Shown piece by piece: positions 18,321 to 25,638 of a stretch of 64,000 bases of DNA. This DNA is from VRUE01 sp963840565 (GTDB taxonomy: Bacteria > Actinomycetota > Thermoleophilia > Solirubrobacterales > 70-9): contig CAWIZH010000003.1 in NCBI GenBank assembly GCA_963840565.1, positions 124,001 to 188,000 of the forward strand, in the 5' to 3' direction. Positions within the stretch are counted from its first letter, which is position 1. Each line of letters opens with the position of its first letter. Position numbers and translations under genes: made by a program. The notes under the pieces are model-generated. The model worked only from the letters and a program-made list of their open reading frames with translations. It ran no database searches and was not told the DNA's origin.

Positions 18321-19312
18321 GCGGCGCGTTGGCCGAAGTAAGCGGAGCCCGATAGCGCCCGGTCGAAGCCGGACCATGACTCGCCGGCGGGGAGCTGGCG
18401 CTCGAGGCGGTCGAAGCTGCCGAGACGGCCGCCGAGGTTGTCGATCATGTGGACGAGGACGGCCTCGCGGGTGGCGGGGACGACCGGCGAGCCGTGTTCG
18501 AGCGAGCCGTGGTGGGCGAGGATGATATGCAGGACCGCCTGGGCGAGGTCGGGTTCGAAGCCGGGGATCTCCTCGATCTGGCGGCGCACCTTGTAGTAGC
18601 CGAGCGGGATCTCGCCCTGCAGGCGGCCAGCGTCGGTGAGGTCGATCGCCAGCGGGTCGTCGTTGTAGGCCTCGGTCTTGCCGATGTCGTGGAGGAGGGC
18701 GCCGGTGACGGCGACGTCGCGGTCGATACCCGGGAAGAAGGCCGCGGCGGCGCTGACCGCCTGGGCGACGGAGACCGTGTGCTCGAGCAGGCCGTGACGG
18801 TAGGCCTGGTGGTAGACCTTCGCCGCCGGGGCGTCGCGGAAGCGCGCCCAGATCTCCGAGTCCTCGCCGAAGAAGCGATCGAGCAGGTAGCGCAGCTGCG
18901 GGTGCTGGACCGTGGCCAGCAGCTCGCGCAGGTCGGACTCGAGCCGCTCGAAGGAGACCTCCGACTCGGCGGCGAGGTCCTCGGCGCAGTACTCGTCGGC
19001 GGCGGCCTCGCGCAACCCGGTCAGCTTGATCTTCGAGCCCCAGCGCTCACTGACCTCGAAGTGGCCGCCGACGTGGACGGGCGTCCCCGGAACCGCGATC
19101 GCGTAGAGCGCCTCGGCGTCCTCCCAGCAGACCGCCTCGCAGCCGCCGCTGGCGTCGCCGAGGGTGAGCCGCAGCCACGGCTCGCCGTTGCGCTTGCGCC
19201 GCAGCTCGCGCCCGCGAACGGCGTAGACGCCGCCGACCCGCTGGCCGTCCTGCAGCTCTCCGAGCGGCACCCTGGCCGCGATGAGCGTCTCGGTGAGAGC
19301 TTGCTGCTCCAT
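18317..19312 (-). CDS. YhaM-like 3'-5' exonuclease (OB fold + HD domain)
   Basis: Starting from ATG 19312 this is a 331-residue protein. An N-terminal OB-fold nucleic-acid-binding domain (LGELQDGQRVGGVYAVRG to VHVGGHFEV) is followed by an HD phosphohydrolase domain. That domain carries HGLLEHTVSV, the GALLHDIGKTEAY HD pair and HIILAHHGSLEHGSP with further metal histidines. The architecture matches YhaM/CBF1, which degrades single-stranded DNA and RNA. An alternative GTG start at 19405 overlaps the upstream crcB stop (TAGTG) and would add 31 non-conserved residues, so the true start is uncertain. Confidence 0.85.
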   Translation of the reverse strand: MEQQALTETLIAARVPLGELQDGQRVGGVYAVRGRELRRKRNGEPWLRLTLGDASGGCEAVCWEDAEALYAIAVPGTPVHVGGHFEVSERWGSKIKLTGLREAAADEYCAEDLAAESEVSFERLESDLRELLATVQHPQLRYLLDRFFGEDSEIWARFRDAPAAKVYHQAYRHGLLEHTVSVAQAVSAAAAFFPGIDRDVAVTGALLHDIGKTEAYNDDPLAIDLTDAGRLQGEIPLGYYKVRRQIEEIPGFEPDLAQAVLHIILAHHGSLEHGSPVVPATREAVLVHMIDNLGGRLGSFDRLERQLPAGESWSGFDRALSGSAYFGQRAA

Positions 19313-19404
19313 CCTGAATCCAAAGTAGTGGGGCGCGCGGACGCCCACACCGATGTCGTACTTCTTTCCGCTATGCGGAGACAAATACGACCGCACGGGG
19401 TGCA

Positions 19405-19770
19405 CTACAGCGCTGTGCCGAGCCAGTGGCCGGCGGCGATCGCGGCGAAGCCGACGACGAGCGAGAGGCCGAGGTTGAGCCAGACCAGGTGTGTGTGACC
19501 GGCGTCGGCGAGCCGGTGCGAGTCCAGCATCCAGGTGGAGAAGGTGGTGAACGAGCCGATGCCGCCGCCGGCGACGATGACCAGCGCCTCGCCTTCGAGG
19601 GCGGCGCCGGCGACGAGGCCGAGCGCCAGCGTCCCCGCCAGGTTGATCGCCAGCACCCCGAGCGGGAAGGGGTGGTCGATCCGGGCGGCGAAGGCGGAAT
19701 CGATCAGAAAGCGGGCAGCGGCGGCGGCCCCTCCGAGCAGGCCGACGGCGACCCAGCCGGCGGCGCTCAC
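19405..19770 (-). CDS. crcB: Fluoride channel CrcB/Fluc, second subunit
   Basis: A 121-residue four-helix membrane protein of the CrcB/Fluc family. Visible family features are GGAAAAARFLID in the first helix, INLAGTLALGL with the conserved Asn, and GGIGSFTTFSTW carrying the polar Phe-box/TM3 break. GTG 19770 overlaps the TGA of the upstream crcB (GTGA), as in operons encoding heterodimeric fluoride channels. Two different subunits form a dual-topology dimer that passively exports F-. The pair lies behind a fluoride riboswitch. Confidence 0.93.
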   Translation of the reverse strand: MSAAGWVAVGLLGGAAAAARFLIDSAFAARIDHPFPLGVLAINLAGTLALGLVAGAALEGEALVIVAGGGIGSFTTFSTWMLDSHRLADAGHTHLVWLNLGLSLVVGFAAIAAGHWLGTAL

Positions 19771-20168
19771 CGCGCCGGCTCCGGGCGGCGCTCGAGCGCG
19801 ATGCCGATGCGGACGCAGAAGAAGCCAGCGAGCAGCGTCGCGCCGAGGTAGGCGGCGGCGATCGCGATGTGGCCGCCGTCGATCATTTCGAAGAGCTCGA
19901 GCTGGACCGTGGAGAAGGTGGTCAGGGTGCCGCAAATGCCGGTGGTGAGAAACGGGTGGGCGAGGCTGTCCTCCGGGTGGTCGCGCAGCCGGGCAAAGAA
20001 GTAGCCGAGCAAGAGGGCGCCGATCATGTTGACCGCGAACGTCCCCCAGGGCCAACTGTCGGGCCCGTGCGGCATCGCCTGAGCGAGGCCGACGCGGGCG
20101 AGGGCGCCTAGCACCCCACCCATATAGATGGCGGCGAGGCGGCGAAGGTCGAATTGCGTGGCCTGCAT
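19767..20168 (-). CDS. crcB: Fluoride channel CrcB/Fluc, first subunit
   Basis: A 133-residue four-helix membrane protein. Motifs are GGVLGALARVGL, VNMIGALLLGYFFAR with the conserved Asn, and GICGTLTTFSTVQLE. ATG 20168 is preceded by a strong AGGAGG at normal spacing. It is the first gene after the fluoride riboswitch and overlaps the second crcB by 4 bp. Together they should form a heterodimeric fluoride exporter. Confidence 0.95.
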   Translation of the reverse strand: MQATQFDLRRLAAIYMGGVLGALARVGLAQAMPHGPDSWPWGTFAVNMIGALLLGYFFARLRDHPEDSLAHPFLTTGICGTLTTFSTVQLELFEMIDGGHIAIAAAYLGATLLAGFFCVRIGIALERRPEPAR

Positions 20169-20198
20169 CGGGGTCCTCCTATCAGCGTCGATGGACGT

Positions 20199-20257
20199 TG
20201 GTAGGGACCGTCAGCGGACCAGTTCCGCGCTTATGAAGGAGCGAGCCCCATCGCTCG
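20199..20257 (-). promoter_or_regulatory. Fluoride riboswitch (crcB motif)
   Basis: Read on the minus strand, GAGCGATGGGGCTCGCTC forms the first stem-loop with the family signature GCGATGG-N-CTCGC. A linker with ATAA follows, then a GCGCGG/CCGC stem and GCTGACGGTCCCTACC, close to the consensus ending GCUGAUGnCuCCUAC. It lies 31 bp upstream of the first crcB start. GGTCC at its 3' end could pair with GGACC overlapping the AGGAGG site, which suggests translational control; that last point is inference. Confidence 0.87.
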
Positions 20258-20292
20258 GATTTCGATTCTAGAGAGCTGAGCCCAGAAAGCAC

Positions 20293-20314
20293 TTCATTGA
20301 AAATCTTCAATGAA
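20293..20314. promoter_or_regulatory. Perfect palindrome, candidate ArsR operator
   Basis: TTCATTGAA, four bases, then TTCAATGAA form a perfect 9 bp inverted repeat 18 bp ahead of the arsR GTG. ArsR/SmtB repressors bind AT-rich imperfect 12-2-12-type palindromes over their own promoters, so this is the likely autoregulatory site. It lies between arsR and the divergent crcB leader. Confidence 0.65.
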
Positions 20315-20332
20315 TCCTGATAGGTTCCAGCT

Positions 20333-20716
20333 GTGGCTGACCTCCCCGTGATCGAGTGCTGCACGCCGCTGGCGGGGTCTTCGCTTTCCGATCAGCGGGC
20401 GGTCGAGCTGGAGGCCGTGATGAAAGCGCTCGCCGACCGGCACCGGCTGCGGATCGTCAACCTGCTGCTGCGAGCGGGCGGAGAGCCGGTCTGCGTCTGC
20501 GAGGTGAAGCCATTGCTCGGCCTCTCGCAGGGCACGGTCAGCTACCACCTCAAGCAGCTGGTCGAAGCCGGGGTGATCAAGCGCAAGAGGCGCGGCACCT
20601 ACAGCTACTTCAGCCTCGTGCCGGGAGCGCTTGACTCGGTGCGTGAGGTTTTCTCGACCCCACAGCGGGTCGCGATCCCGGTAGACCCCGGCGCGAAGCG
20701 CGTCGGTTGCTGCTGA
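20333..20716 (+). CDS. arsR: ArsR-family metalloregulatory repressor
   Basis: A 127-residue winged-helix repressor. The core has ALADRHRLRIVNLLL, the recognition helix QGTVSYHLKQLVEAGVI and a beta wing KRKRRGTYSYFSL. VCVCEV supplies the vicinal Cys pair of the classic ELCVCDL arsenite-binding site, and extra cysteines occur near the N-terminus (ECC) and at the end (GCC). It starts at GTG 20333. It heads an arsR-aquaporin-arsC operon, which supports As(III) as the inducer. Confidence 0.92.
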   Translation: MADLPVIECCTPLAGSSLSDQRAVELEAVMKALADRHRLRIVNLLLRAGGEPVCVCEVKPLLGLSQGTVSYHLKQLVEAGVIKRKRRGTYSYFSLVPGALDSVREVFSTPQRVAIPVDPGAKRVGCC

Positions 20717-20721
20717 GCCGA

Positions 20722-21414
20722 ATGGACGAGCGCCCCGACCTCCCCCGCCGTGCCGCCGCCGAGGCCTTCGGCGCCTTCGCCCTCGTCTTCGCCGGCTGCG
20801 GCGCGATCGTCACCGACACCGTCCACGCCGGGGTGCTGGGCGCGGTCGGCGTCTCGCTCGTCTTCGGCCTGGTGATCATGGCGATGGTCTACGCGACCGG
20901 CCACCTCTCCGGCGCCCACCTCAACCCGGCGGTGACGCTCGCCTTCGCCCTCACCCGTCACTTTCCCCGCCGCGAGGCGCTCGCTTACATCGGCGCCCAG
21001 GTTCTCGGTGCGCTCGCCGCCGCGGCCCTGCTGCTCGCGGTCTGGCCAAGCCAGCCTGCAGCGCTCGGGACCACCCTCCCCTCCGTCGGCGACGGCAGTG
21101 CCCTCGTCTACGAGGCGACGCTGACCGCCTTTCTGATGTTCGTGATCATGGCCGTCGCCACCGACACTCGCGCGGTCGGCGCCGGCGCGGCGATCGCGAT
21201 CGGCGGCACGGTCGGCCTCGACGCCCTCTTCGGCGGCCCGATCACCGGCGCCTCGATGAACCCGGCCCGATCGATCGGTCCCGCCCTTGTCTCGGGCGAA
21301 CTGCACGACCTCTGGATCTACATCGCCGCGCCGATCGCCGGGGCAGCCCTGGGCGCGTTTGCCTACCAGCTGGTCCGGGGTGCCTCCGCGGCGCCCGCGG
21401 CCGAGGAGGCCTGA
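20722..21414 (+). CDS. Aquaporin-family channel (AqpS-like arsenic efflux)
   Basis: A 230-residue MIP-family channel. Two NPA boxes are visible, HLNPAVT in the first half and SMNPARS in the second, with six hydrophobic segments around them. It lies between arsR and arsC. In Sinorhizobium meliloti the AqpS aquaglyceroporin of an ars operon lets arsenite made by ArsC leave down its gradient, and the same role is inferred here. ATG 20722 (6 bp after the arsR stop) is preferred over TTG 20707, which would overlap arsR. Confidence 0.88.
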   Translation: MDERPDLPRRAAAEAFGAFALVFAGCGAIVTDTVHAGVLGAVGVSLVFGLVIMAMVYATGHLSGAHLNPAVTLAFALTRHFPRREALAYIGAQVLGALAAAALLLAVWPSQPAALGTTLPSVGDGSALVYEATLTAFLMFVIMAVATDTRAVGAGAAIAIGGTVGLDALFGGPITGASMNPARSIGPALVSGELHDLWIYIAAPIAGAALGAFAYQLVRGASAAPAAEEA

Positions 21415-21806
21415 TGGCGCGAGTCCTCTTCGTCTGCCTGCACAACGCCGGCCGCTCGCAGATCAGTCAGGCGCTCTTCGAGCGCGCCGCCGCGGGCCAC
21501 CACGAGGCGCGCTCGGCCGGGACCGAACCGGGCCAGCGGGTCCACCCCGAGGTGGTTGAGGCGATGCAGGAGCTGGGCATCAACCTGACCAACCGGACTC
21601 CCCGCAAGCTCACCCAAGCCGACGCCGAGTGGGCGGACGTCGTGGTGACGATGGGCTGCGGGGACGAGTGCCCCTACATTCCCGGCAAGCGCTACCTCGA
21701 CTGGGATCTGGCAGACCCGAAGGGGCGCCCGCTCGAGGAGGTCCGCGCCACCCGCGACGAGATCGAGCGCCGCGTGGTCGAGCTGCTCGGCGAGCTGGAC
21801 GACTAA
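21414..21806 (+). CDS. arsC: Arsenate reductase, low-molecular-weight phosphatase type
   Basis: A 130-residue protein of the thioredoxin/mycothiol-linked arsenate reductase branch of LMW tyrosine phosphatases. The P-loop CLHNAGRS gives C8-x5-R14. The later MGCGDECPYIPGKRYLDWDLADPKG segment contributes further redox cysteines and the catalytic Asp. It reduces As(V) to As(III), which the adjoining channel would release. Its ATG overlaps the aquaporin stop by one base (TGATG). Confidence 0.93.
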   Translation: MARVLFVCLHNAGRSQISQALFERAAAGHHEARSAGTEPGQRVHPEVVEAMQELGINLTNRTPRKLTQADAEWADVVVTMGCGDECPYIPGKRYLDWDLADPKGRPLEEVRATRDEIERRVVELLGELDD

Positions 21807-21822
21807 CCGCAGCCTCCGGAAC

Positions 21823-21872
21823 GCTGACTTCGTCTTTTTCAGTCCAATAGGACGCATAAAGGCGAAGTCAGC
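21823..21872. terminator. Inverted repeat after arsC
   Basis: GCTGACTTCG at 21823-21832 pairs perfectly with CGAAGTCAGC at 21863-21872. The stem can be extended by CTTT/AAAG after one-base bulges. It lies 17 bp after the arsC stop and before the next gene on the same strand, so it probably ends the ars transcript. Confidence 0.55.
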
Positions 21873-21898
21873 AGATGGTTTGTGGGAGAGTCCGGCGC

Positions 21899-22768
21899 GT
21901 GAAGGTCTGCCGATTCGCCACAGGGTCCGGGGCGCCCGCGCTGGGGATCGGCGGCGGCGACGAGGTCATCGACCTTTCGGCCGCCGACGTGCCCAGCGAA
22001 CCCGCTGCGGCCCTGGGTGAGGTCGGCCGCGACGGCCTGGAGAAGCGCGCCGCCGACGCGCCCCGTATGCCGCTCACCGAGGTACGCCTGCTCGCGCCCG
22101 CCACTCCGCGCAAGTACCTCGGGATCGCGCTCAACTACGCCGACCACATCGCCGAGATGGGGATGGCGGCGCCCGAGGTGCCGGTCTTCTTCAACAAGCA
22201 GGTGACCTGCGTAGTCGGGCCCGGCGCTGACGTGCACATGCCGAAGGTCTCGACCCTGCTCGACTACGAGGCCGAGCTGGCGATCGTGATCGGCAAGCGC
22301 TGCCGGCACGTGCCGGTCGAGCGGGCGCACGAAGTGATCGCCGGCTACACCTGCGCCAACGACCTCAGCGTGCGCGACTGGCAGGGCCGGGCGCAGACGA
22401 TGACGATCGGCAAGTCCTTCGACACCCACGGGCCGCTCGGGCCCTGGCTGGTCACGCCCGATGAGGTCGGCGACCCACAGGACCTGAGCATCCGCTGCAC
22501 CGTCGACGACGAGATGCGCCAGGACGCCAACACCGCCGAGATGGTCTTCGACTGCTTCCAGCAGGTCTCCCACCTCTCCGAAGCCTTCACCCTCGAGCCC
22601 GGCGATGTGATCGCCACCGGCACCCCGTCGGGCGTCGGCATCGGTCGCAAGCCGATCCGCGAGAACGTGCTCCACGTCGGCCAGACAGTGCGGGTCGAGA
22701 TCGAGCGGATCGGCGAGCTGGTCAACACCGTGGTCGCCGAGCCCGACGGCTACCTCGTCGCCGAGTAG
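21899..22768 (+). CDS. Fumarylacetoacetate hydrolase-family protein
   Basis: A 289-residue FAH-superfamily enzyme. Characteristic pieces are KYLGIALNYADHIAEMG, PVFFNKQVTCVVGPG, the metal-ligand DYEAELAIVIG and the NDLSVRDWQ/GKSFDTHGPLGPW core, then TGTPSGVGIG. The family hydrolyses or decarboxylates C-C bonds in beta-diketo acids or acts as oxaloacetate decarboxylase/2-hydroxyhepta-diene isomerase; the exact reaction is undetermined. GTG 21899 was chosen because GGGAGAG precedes it at good spacing; ATG 21875 is the alternative. Confidence 0.9.
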   Translation: MKVCRFATGSGAPALGIGGGDEVIDLSAADVPSEPAAALGEVGRDGLEKRAADAPRMPLTEVRLLAPATPRKYLGIALNYADHIAEMGMAAPEVPVFFNKQVTCVVGPGADVHMPKVSTLLDYEAELAIVIGKRCRHVPVERAHEVIAGYTCANDLSVRDWQGRAQTMTIGKSFDTHGPLGPWLVTPDEVGDPQDLSIRCTVDDEMRQDANTAEMVFDCFQQVSHLSEAFTLEPGDVIATGTPSGVGIGRKPIRENVLHVGQTVRVEIERIGELVNTVVAEPDGYLVAE

Positions 22769-22775
22769 CGCTACT
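22764..22775. repeat. Palindrome holding both convergent stop codons
   Basis: AGTAGCGCTACT is a perfect 12 bp palindrome. It contains the TAG stop of the FAH-family gene on the plus strand and, mirrored, the TAG stop of the SDR gene on the minus strand. Confidence 0.6.
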
Positions 22776-23502
22776 GAGCTTGGCGGTGCACGTCGGCGGC
22801 GGTCGCCTGGTCGCGCGGGCGGACAACGATCTCGTCGACGTTGACGTGCGGCGGCTGCGCCAGCGCCCAGCGGATGCACTCCGCGACGTCCTCGGCGCTG
22901 AGCGGCTGCATTCCCTCGTAGACGCGCCGCGCCGCCTCCTCGTCGCCGCCGAAACGGACCAGCGAGAACTCGGTCTCGACCATGCCGGGGGCGACCTCGG
23001 TGAAGCGGACCGGCTCTCCCAGGTGCTCGAGCCGCAGCACCCGCAGCAGCGCCCGCTGGGCGTGCTTGGCGGCGTTGTAGCCGGCGCCGCCGCGGTAGGT
23101 CTCGATCGCGGCGATGCTGGTCACGGTGACGACGTGGCCGTCGCCGGAATCGATCAGCAGCGGCAGCAGCGCCTTGGTCATCCGCATCGTCCCCATCACG
23201 TTCGACTCGTACATCTGCAGCCACTTCTCTTCGTCGGCCTCGGCGAGGGGGTCGAGGCCGAGGGCGCCGCCGGCGTTGTTGACGAGCACGTCGCAGCTCT
23301 CGAGCCGCGGGGCGAACGCGGCAACCGAATCCGGATCGCCCACGTCGAGGGCGATCGCCTCACCGCCGATCTCGGCCGCGAGGGCCTCGATCCGATCGAG
23401 CCGCCGAGCGCCGAGGACCGTCCGGTATCCCTCGCCGGCGAGCGCCCGCGCCGTGGCGGCACCGATGCCGCTGGAGGCGCCTGTGATCACCGCGGTCCGC
23501 AT
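22771..23502 (-). CDS. Short-chain dehydrogenase/reductase
   Basis: A 243-residue classical SDR. It has the TGASSGIG cofactor motif at residues 7-14, the NNAG motif in LVNNAGGALG, the catalytic Ser in TVTSIAA and YNAAK as the YxxxK pair. An Arg-rich segment after the second strand (GARRLDR) suggests NADP(H). It resembles the YdfG/serine 3-dehydrogenase group, whose members oxidise beta-hydroxy acids, but the substrate is not assignable. Confidence 0.92.
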   Translation of the reverse strand: MRTAVITGASSGIGAATARALAGEGYRTVLGARRLDRIEALAAEIGGEAIALDVGDPDSVAAFAPRLESCDVLVNNAGGALGLDPLAEADEEKWLQMYESNVMGTMRMTKALLPLLIDSGDGHVVTVTSIAAIETYRGGAGYNAAKHAQRALLRVLRLEHLGEPVRFTEVAPGMVETEFSLVRFGGDEEAARRVYEGMQPLSAEDVAECIRWALAQPPHVNVDEIVVRPRDQATAADVHRQAQ

Positions 23503-23557
23503 CGGGCCGACCTTAGCGCCTGCAATCGCGGTGGTCGTCGGGACTAGGGTCTTTCAC

Positions 23558-24043
23558 ATGCCCACCGACTCGCCCTCCACGGAGATCACGGTCTCCTCGC
23601 ACCTCGACGCAACCCCCGTCCAGGTCTGGGACCGGGTGATCACCCCGGAGGGGATCAGGGACGAGATGCACCCGTACCTGCGGATGACGCTCCCGGCCGG
23701 GGTCGAGCGACTCGACCCCGAGAGCATCGAGCTGGGCAAGAAGATCGGCCGCAGCTGGATCCTCCTCTTCGGCCTGCTCCCCTTCGACTACGACGACATC
23801 ACCCTGGTCCGGCTCGAACCCGAGCGCGGCTTCCTCGAGCGCTCGCAGATGCTGAGCCAGCGAGTCTGGGAACACGAACGGACGATCGAGCCGAACGCCG
23901 AGGGCGGCTGCACGATCACCGACCGGGTGACCTGGCAGCCGCGCTTCGGCCTTCCCGGGCGGCCGCTTCGCCCGGCGATCGCCTGGTTCTTCAGCCACCG
24001 CCACAGGCGCCTGCGGCGCTACTTCGGCGGCCAGGCAGACTGA
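23558..24043 (+). CDS. SRPBCC-type (polyketide cyclase-like) protein
   Basis: A 161-residue START/SRPBCC-like protein. It starts with ITVSSHLDATPVQVWDRVITPEGIRDEMHPYLRM, the usual first strand and helix of this fold, and ends with a C-terminal helix PLRPAIAWFFSHRHRRLRRYF. Such proteins bind hydrophobic ligands; no activity can be assigned. Its TGA overlaps the ATG of the broken alpha/beta hydrolase gene (TGATG), so the two were once an operon. Confidence 0.75.
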   Translation: MPTDSPSTEITVSSHLDATPVQVWDRVITPEGIRDEMHPYLRMTLPAGVERLDPESIELGKKIGRSWILLFGLLPFDYDDITLVRLEPERGFLERSQMLSQRVWEHERTIEPNAEGGCTITDRVTWQPRFGLPGRPLRPAIAWFFSHRHRRLRRYFGGQAD

Positions 24044-24352
24044 TGGGAAGGACAGCGGACACGCCGGCGCCATTTCATCGCGGGCCGTTCAGCGAGCTGC
24101 CCGAGCATCCCCGGCTGCTGCACCCCTACAGCGAGGCACCAAGCAGGACGTCGTGTCGAGTCTGCCGCTTTCGGCCCGGTCCGATCCCGGGTCGTGACCT
24201 ATGGCCGCGAGTCGGCCCCGCTGCTGCTCCTGGTCCACGGGCTGATGACCTCGAGCTACTCGTGGCGCTACCTGCTCGAGCCGCTCGGCTCGAAGTACCG
24301 GCTCAGTAGGGACGCTGCCGCATGTCGCGGCGGTCGTATCACCCGCATGTGA
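24043..24352 (+). pseudogene. Alpha/beta hydrolase, frameshifted and truncated
   Basis: The first frame reads MGRTADTPAPFHRGPFSELP up to HPYSEAPSRT. Homology then continues in another frame from about 24153 as VESAAFGPVRSRVVTYG, followed by the oxyanion-hole region LLLLVHGLMTSSYSWRYLLEPLGSKYRL. The similarity stops abruptly near 24303, before any nucleophile elbow, and the frame ends shortly after. The gene is therefore frameshifted and has lost its C-terminal two thirds. The break point marks the left edge of the restriction island. Confidence 0.75.
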
Positions 24353-24468
24353 ACCGCTGTCGAACGCCGCAGCGGACGTGATGCGATTGACTACTCGGCG
24401 ATGAGAAAGCGGATCAACCGAAACGCGCCACGCGACTATCGGTGGCACATGACACGCGCAGGGAGCTG

Positions 24469-25638
24469 ATGGCCGAGGCAGCGCCGCCACGACCCGGCCC
24501 CGGGCAAGGTCCCCGCGCGGTCTGGATGATTCGCGCTGGCGAAAACGGCGAAGCCGAGCAGTTGTGCCTCGAACACGGCATCTGCGGGATCGGCTGGCCC
24601 GACCTGCCTGACCTCTCGGGCATGGGCGAGGAGGCCGTCGAGCGCGAGATCGACGTCATCTACGGCGACCAGCCGAACGGCCGGATCAGCAACTGGAAGA
24701 TGCAGGTCAGGCACTTCATGTCGATCTCAGACGGCGACATCGTCCTAATGCCGCTGAAGACAAAGAAGGACCGAGTCGCAGTCGGTCGCATCGTCGGCCC
24801 CTACGAACGCAGAACCGACCTCTCCGTGGTGACCGGTCACGTCAGACCGACCGAGTGGGTGAGCCAGGGGATCCCCAGGCAGTTGCTTTCATCGATCAAG
24901 GGCTCGCTCAACCGGCCCGTCACTATCTCGCCCACCCCGGTCGGCGCCGAGGAGATCGAAGAGCTGTTGGAGACCGGGGAGGCACTGCAGCCACCGCCTG
25001 AAGCCGGCGACCGGAGGTTGGCCGACCTGCTCGAAGGGGTCCTGCAATCGCTGCGGGGCGAGAGCAGATCAGGCTTTGAGCAGACCGTCTCCAAGCTCAT
25101 CCCCGCAGCTCTCGTGGAGATGCTCGGGGAGAAGCGCCCGGTGACCAACGGCATCGGAATCGGTCGGCCTGCCAGCGCGCCCTGGGTCGCCGTCCACGGC
25201 GTCGAGTCGACGGGCAGCGGCGAAGAAGGGATCTACGCCGTCTACCTCTTCGCCACCGACGGGTCGGCGGTGTACCTCTCGGTCAACCAGGGGACGGAGA
25301 ATGTGCGGGGCGGACTCAACTCCCTGGTCAAGCGCGCCCGAGATATCCGCACCGCGTCCGGACTGGGCTCCCCCGGCGAGGCTGTCGACCTGAGGGAAGA
25401 AAGCGAAGCGGCCCACCCGATACGAGGCGGCAAGCGCCTTCGCGATCGACTACGAGGCCGGTGCGGTCCCCGAGGACGAGGTTCTCCTCCAGGATCTGAA
25501 CGAGGTCCTCGGCGCCGTCGACCTGGCGAGCGGGCGAATATTGGATCTCCATCCGAAATTCGAGCCCGTTCACCTCGTGTTCAAGTGGTCCGCAGACGTG
25601 GAGAGCCAGACCGTCGACCTGCACCGGCAAGTGGCTGA
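24469..25638 (+). CDS. McrB-type restriction NTPase, N-terminal part (frameshifted)
   Basis: This frame encodes the front half of a larger protein. Residues about 15-150 (AVWMIRAGENGEAEQLCLEHG to PTPVGAEEIEELLETG) resemble the PUA/EVE-like domain found at the start of many modification-dependent restriction proteins. Next comes a DUF3578/MrcB-N-like domain (PWVAVHGVES, GIYAVYLFATDGSAVYLSVNQGTENV). Around 25405 the homology moves to the next frame (RPTRYEAASAFAIDYEAGAVPEDEV), which leads into the AAA+ part, so this frame's tail to 25638 is out-of-frame readout. ATG 24469 follows AGGGAG; GTG 24442 is also possible. Confidence 0.72.
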   Translation: MAEAAPPRPGPGQGPRAVWMIRAGENGEAEQLCLEHGICGIGWPDLPDLSGMGEEAVEREIDVIYGDQPNGRISNWKMQVRHFMSISDGDIVLMPLKTKKDRVAVGRIVGPYERRTDLSVVTGHVRPTEWVSQGIPRQLLSSIKGSLNRPVTISPTPVGAEEIEELLETGEALQPPPEAGDRRLADLLEGVLQSLRGESRSGFEQTVSKLIPAALVEMLGEKRPVTNGIGIGRPASAPWVAVHGVESTGSGEEGIYAVYLFATDGSAVYLSVNQGTENVRGGLNSLVKRARDIRTASGLGSPGEAVDLREESEAAHPIRGGKRLRDRLRGRCGPRGRGSPPGSERGPRRRRPGERANIGSPSEIRARSPRVQVVRRRGEPDRRPAPASG

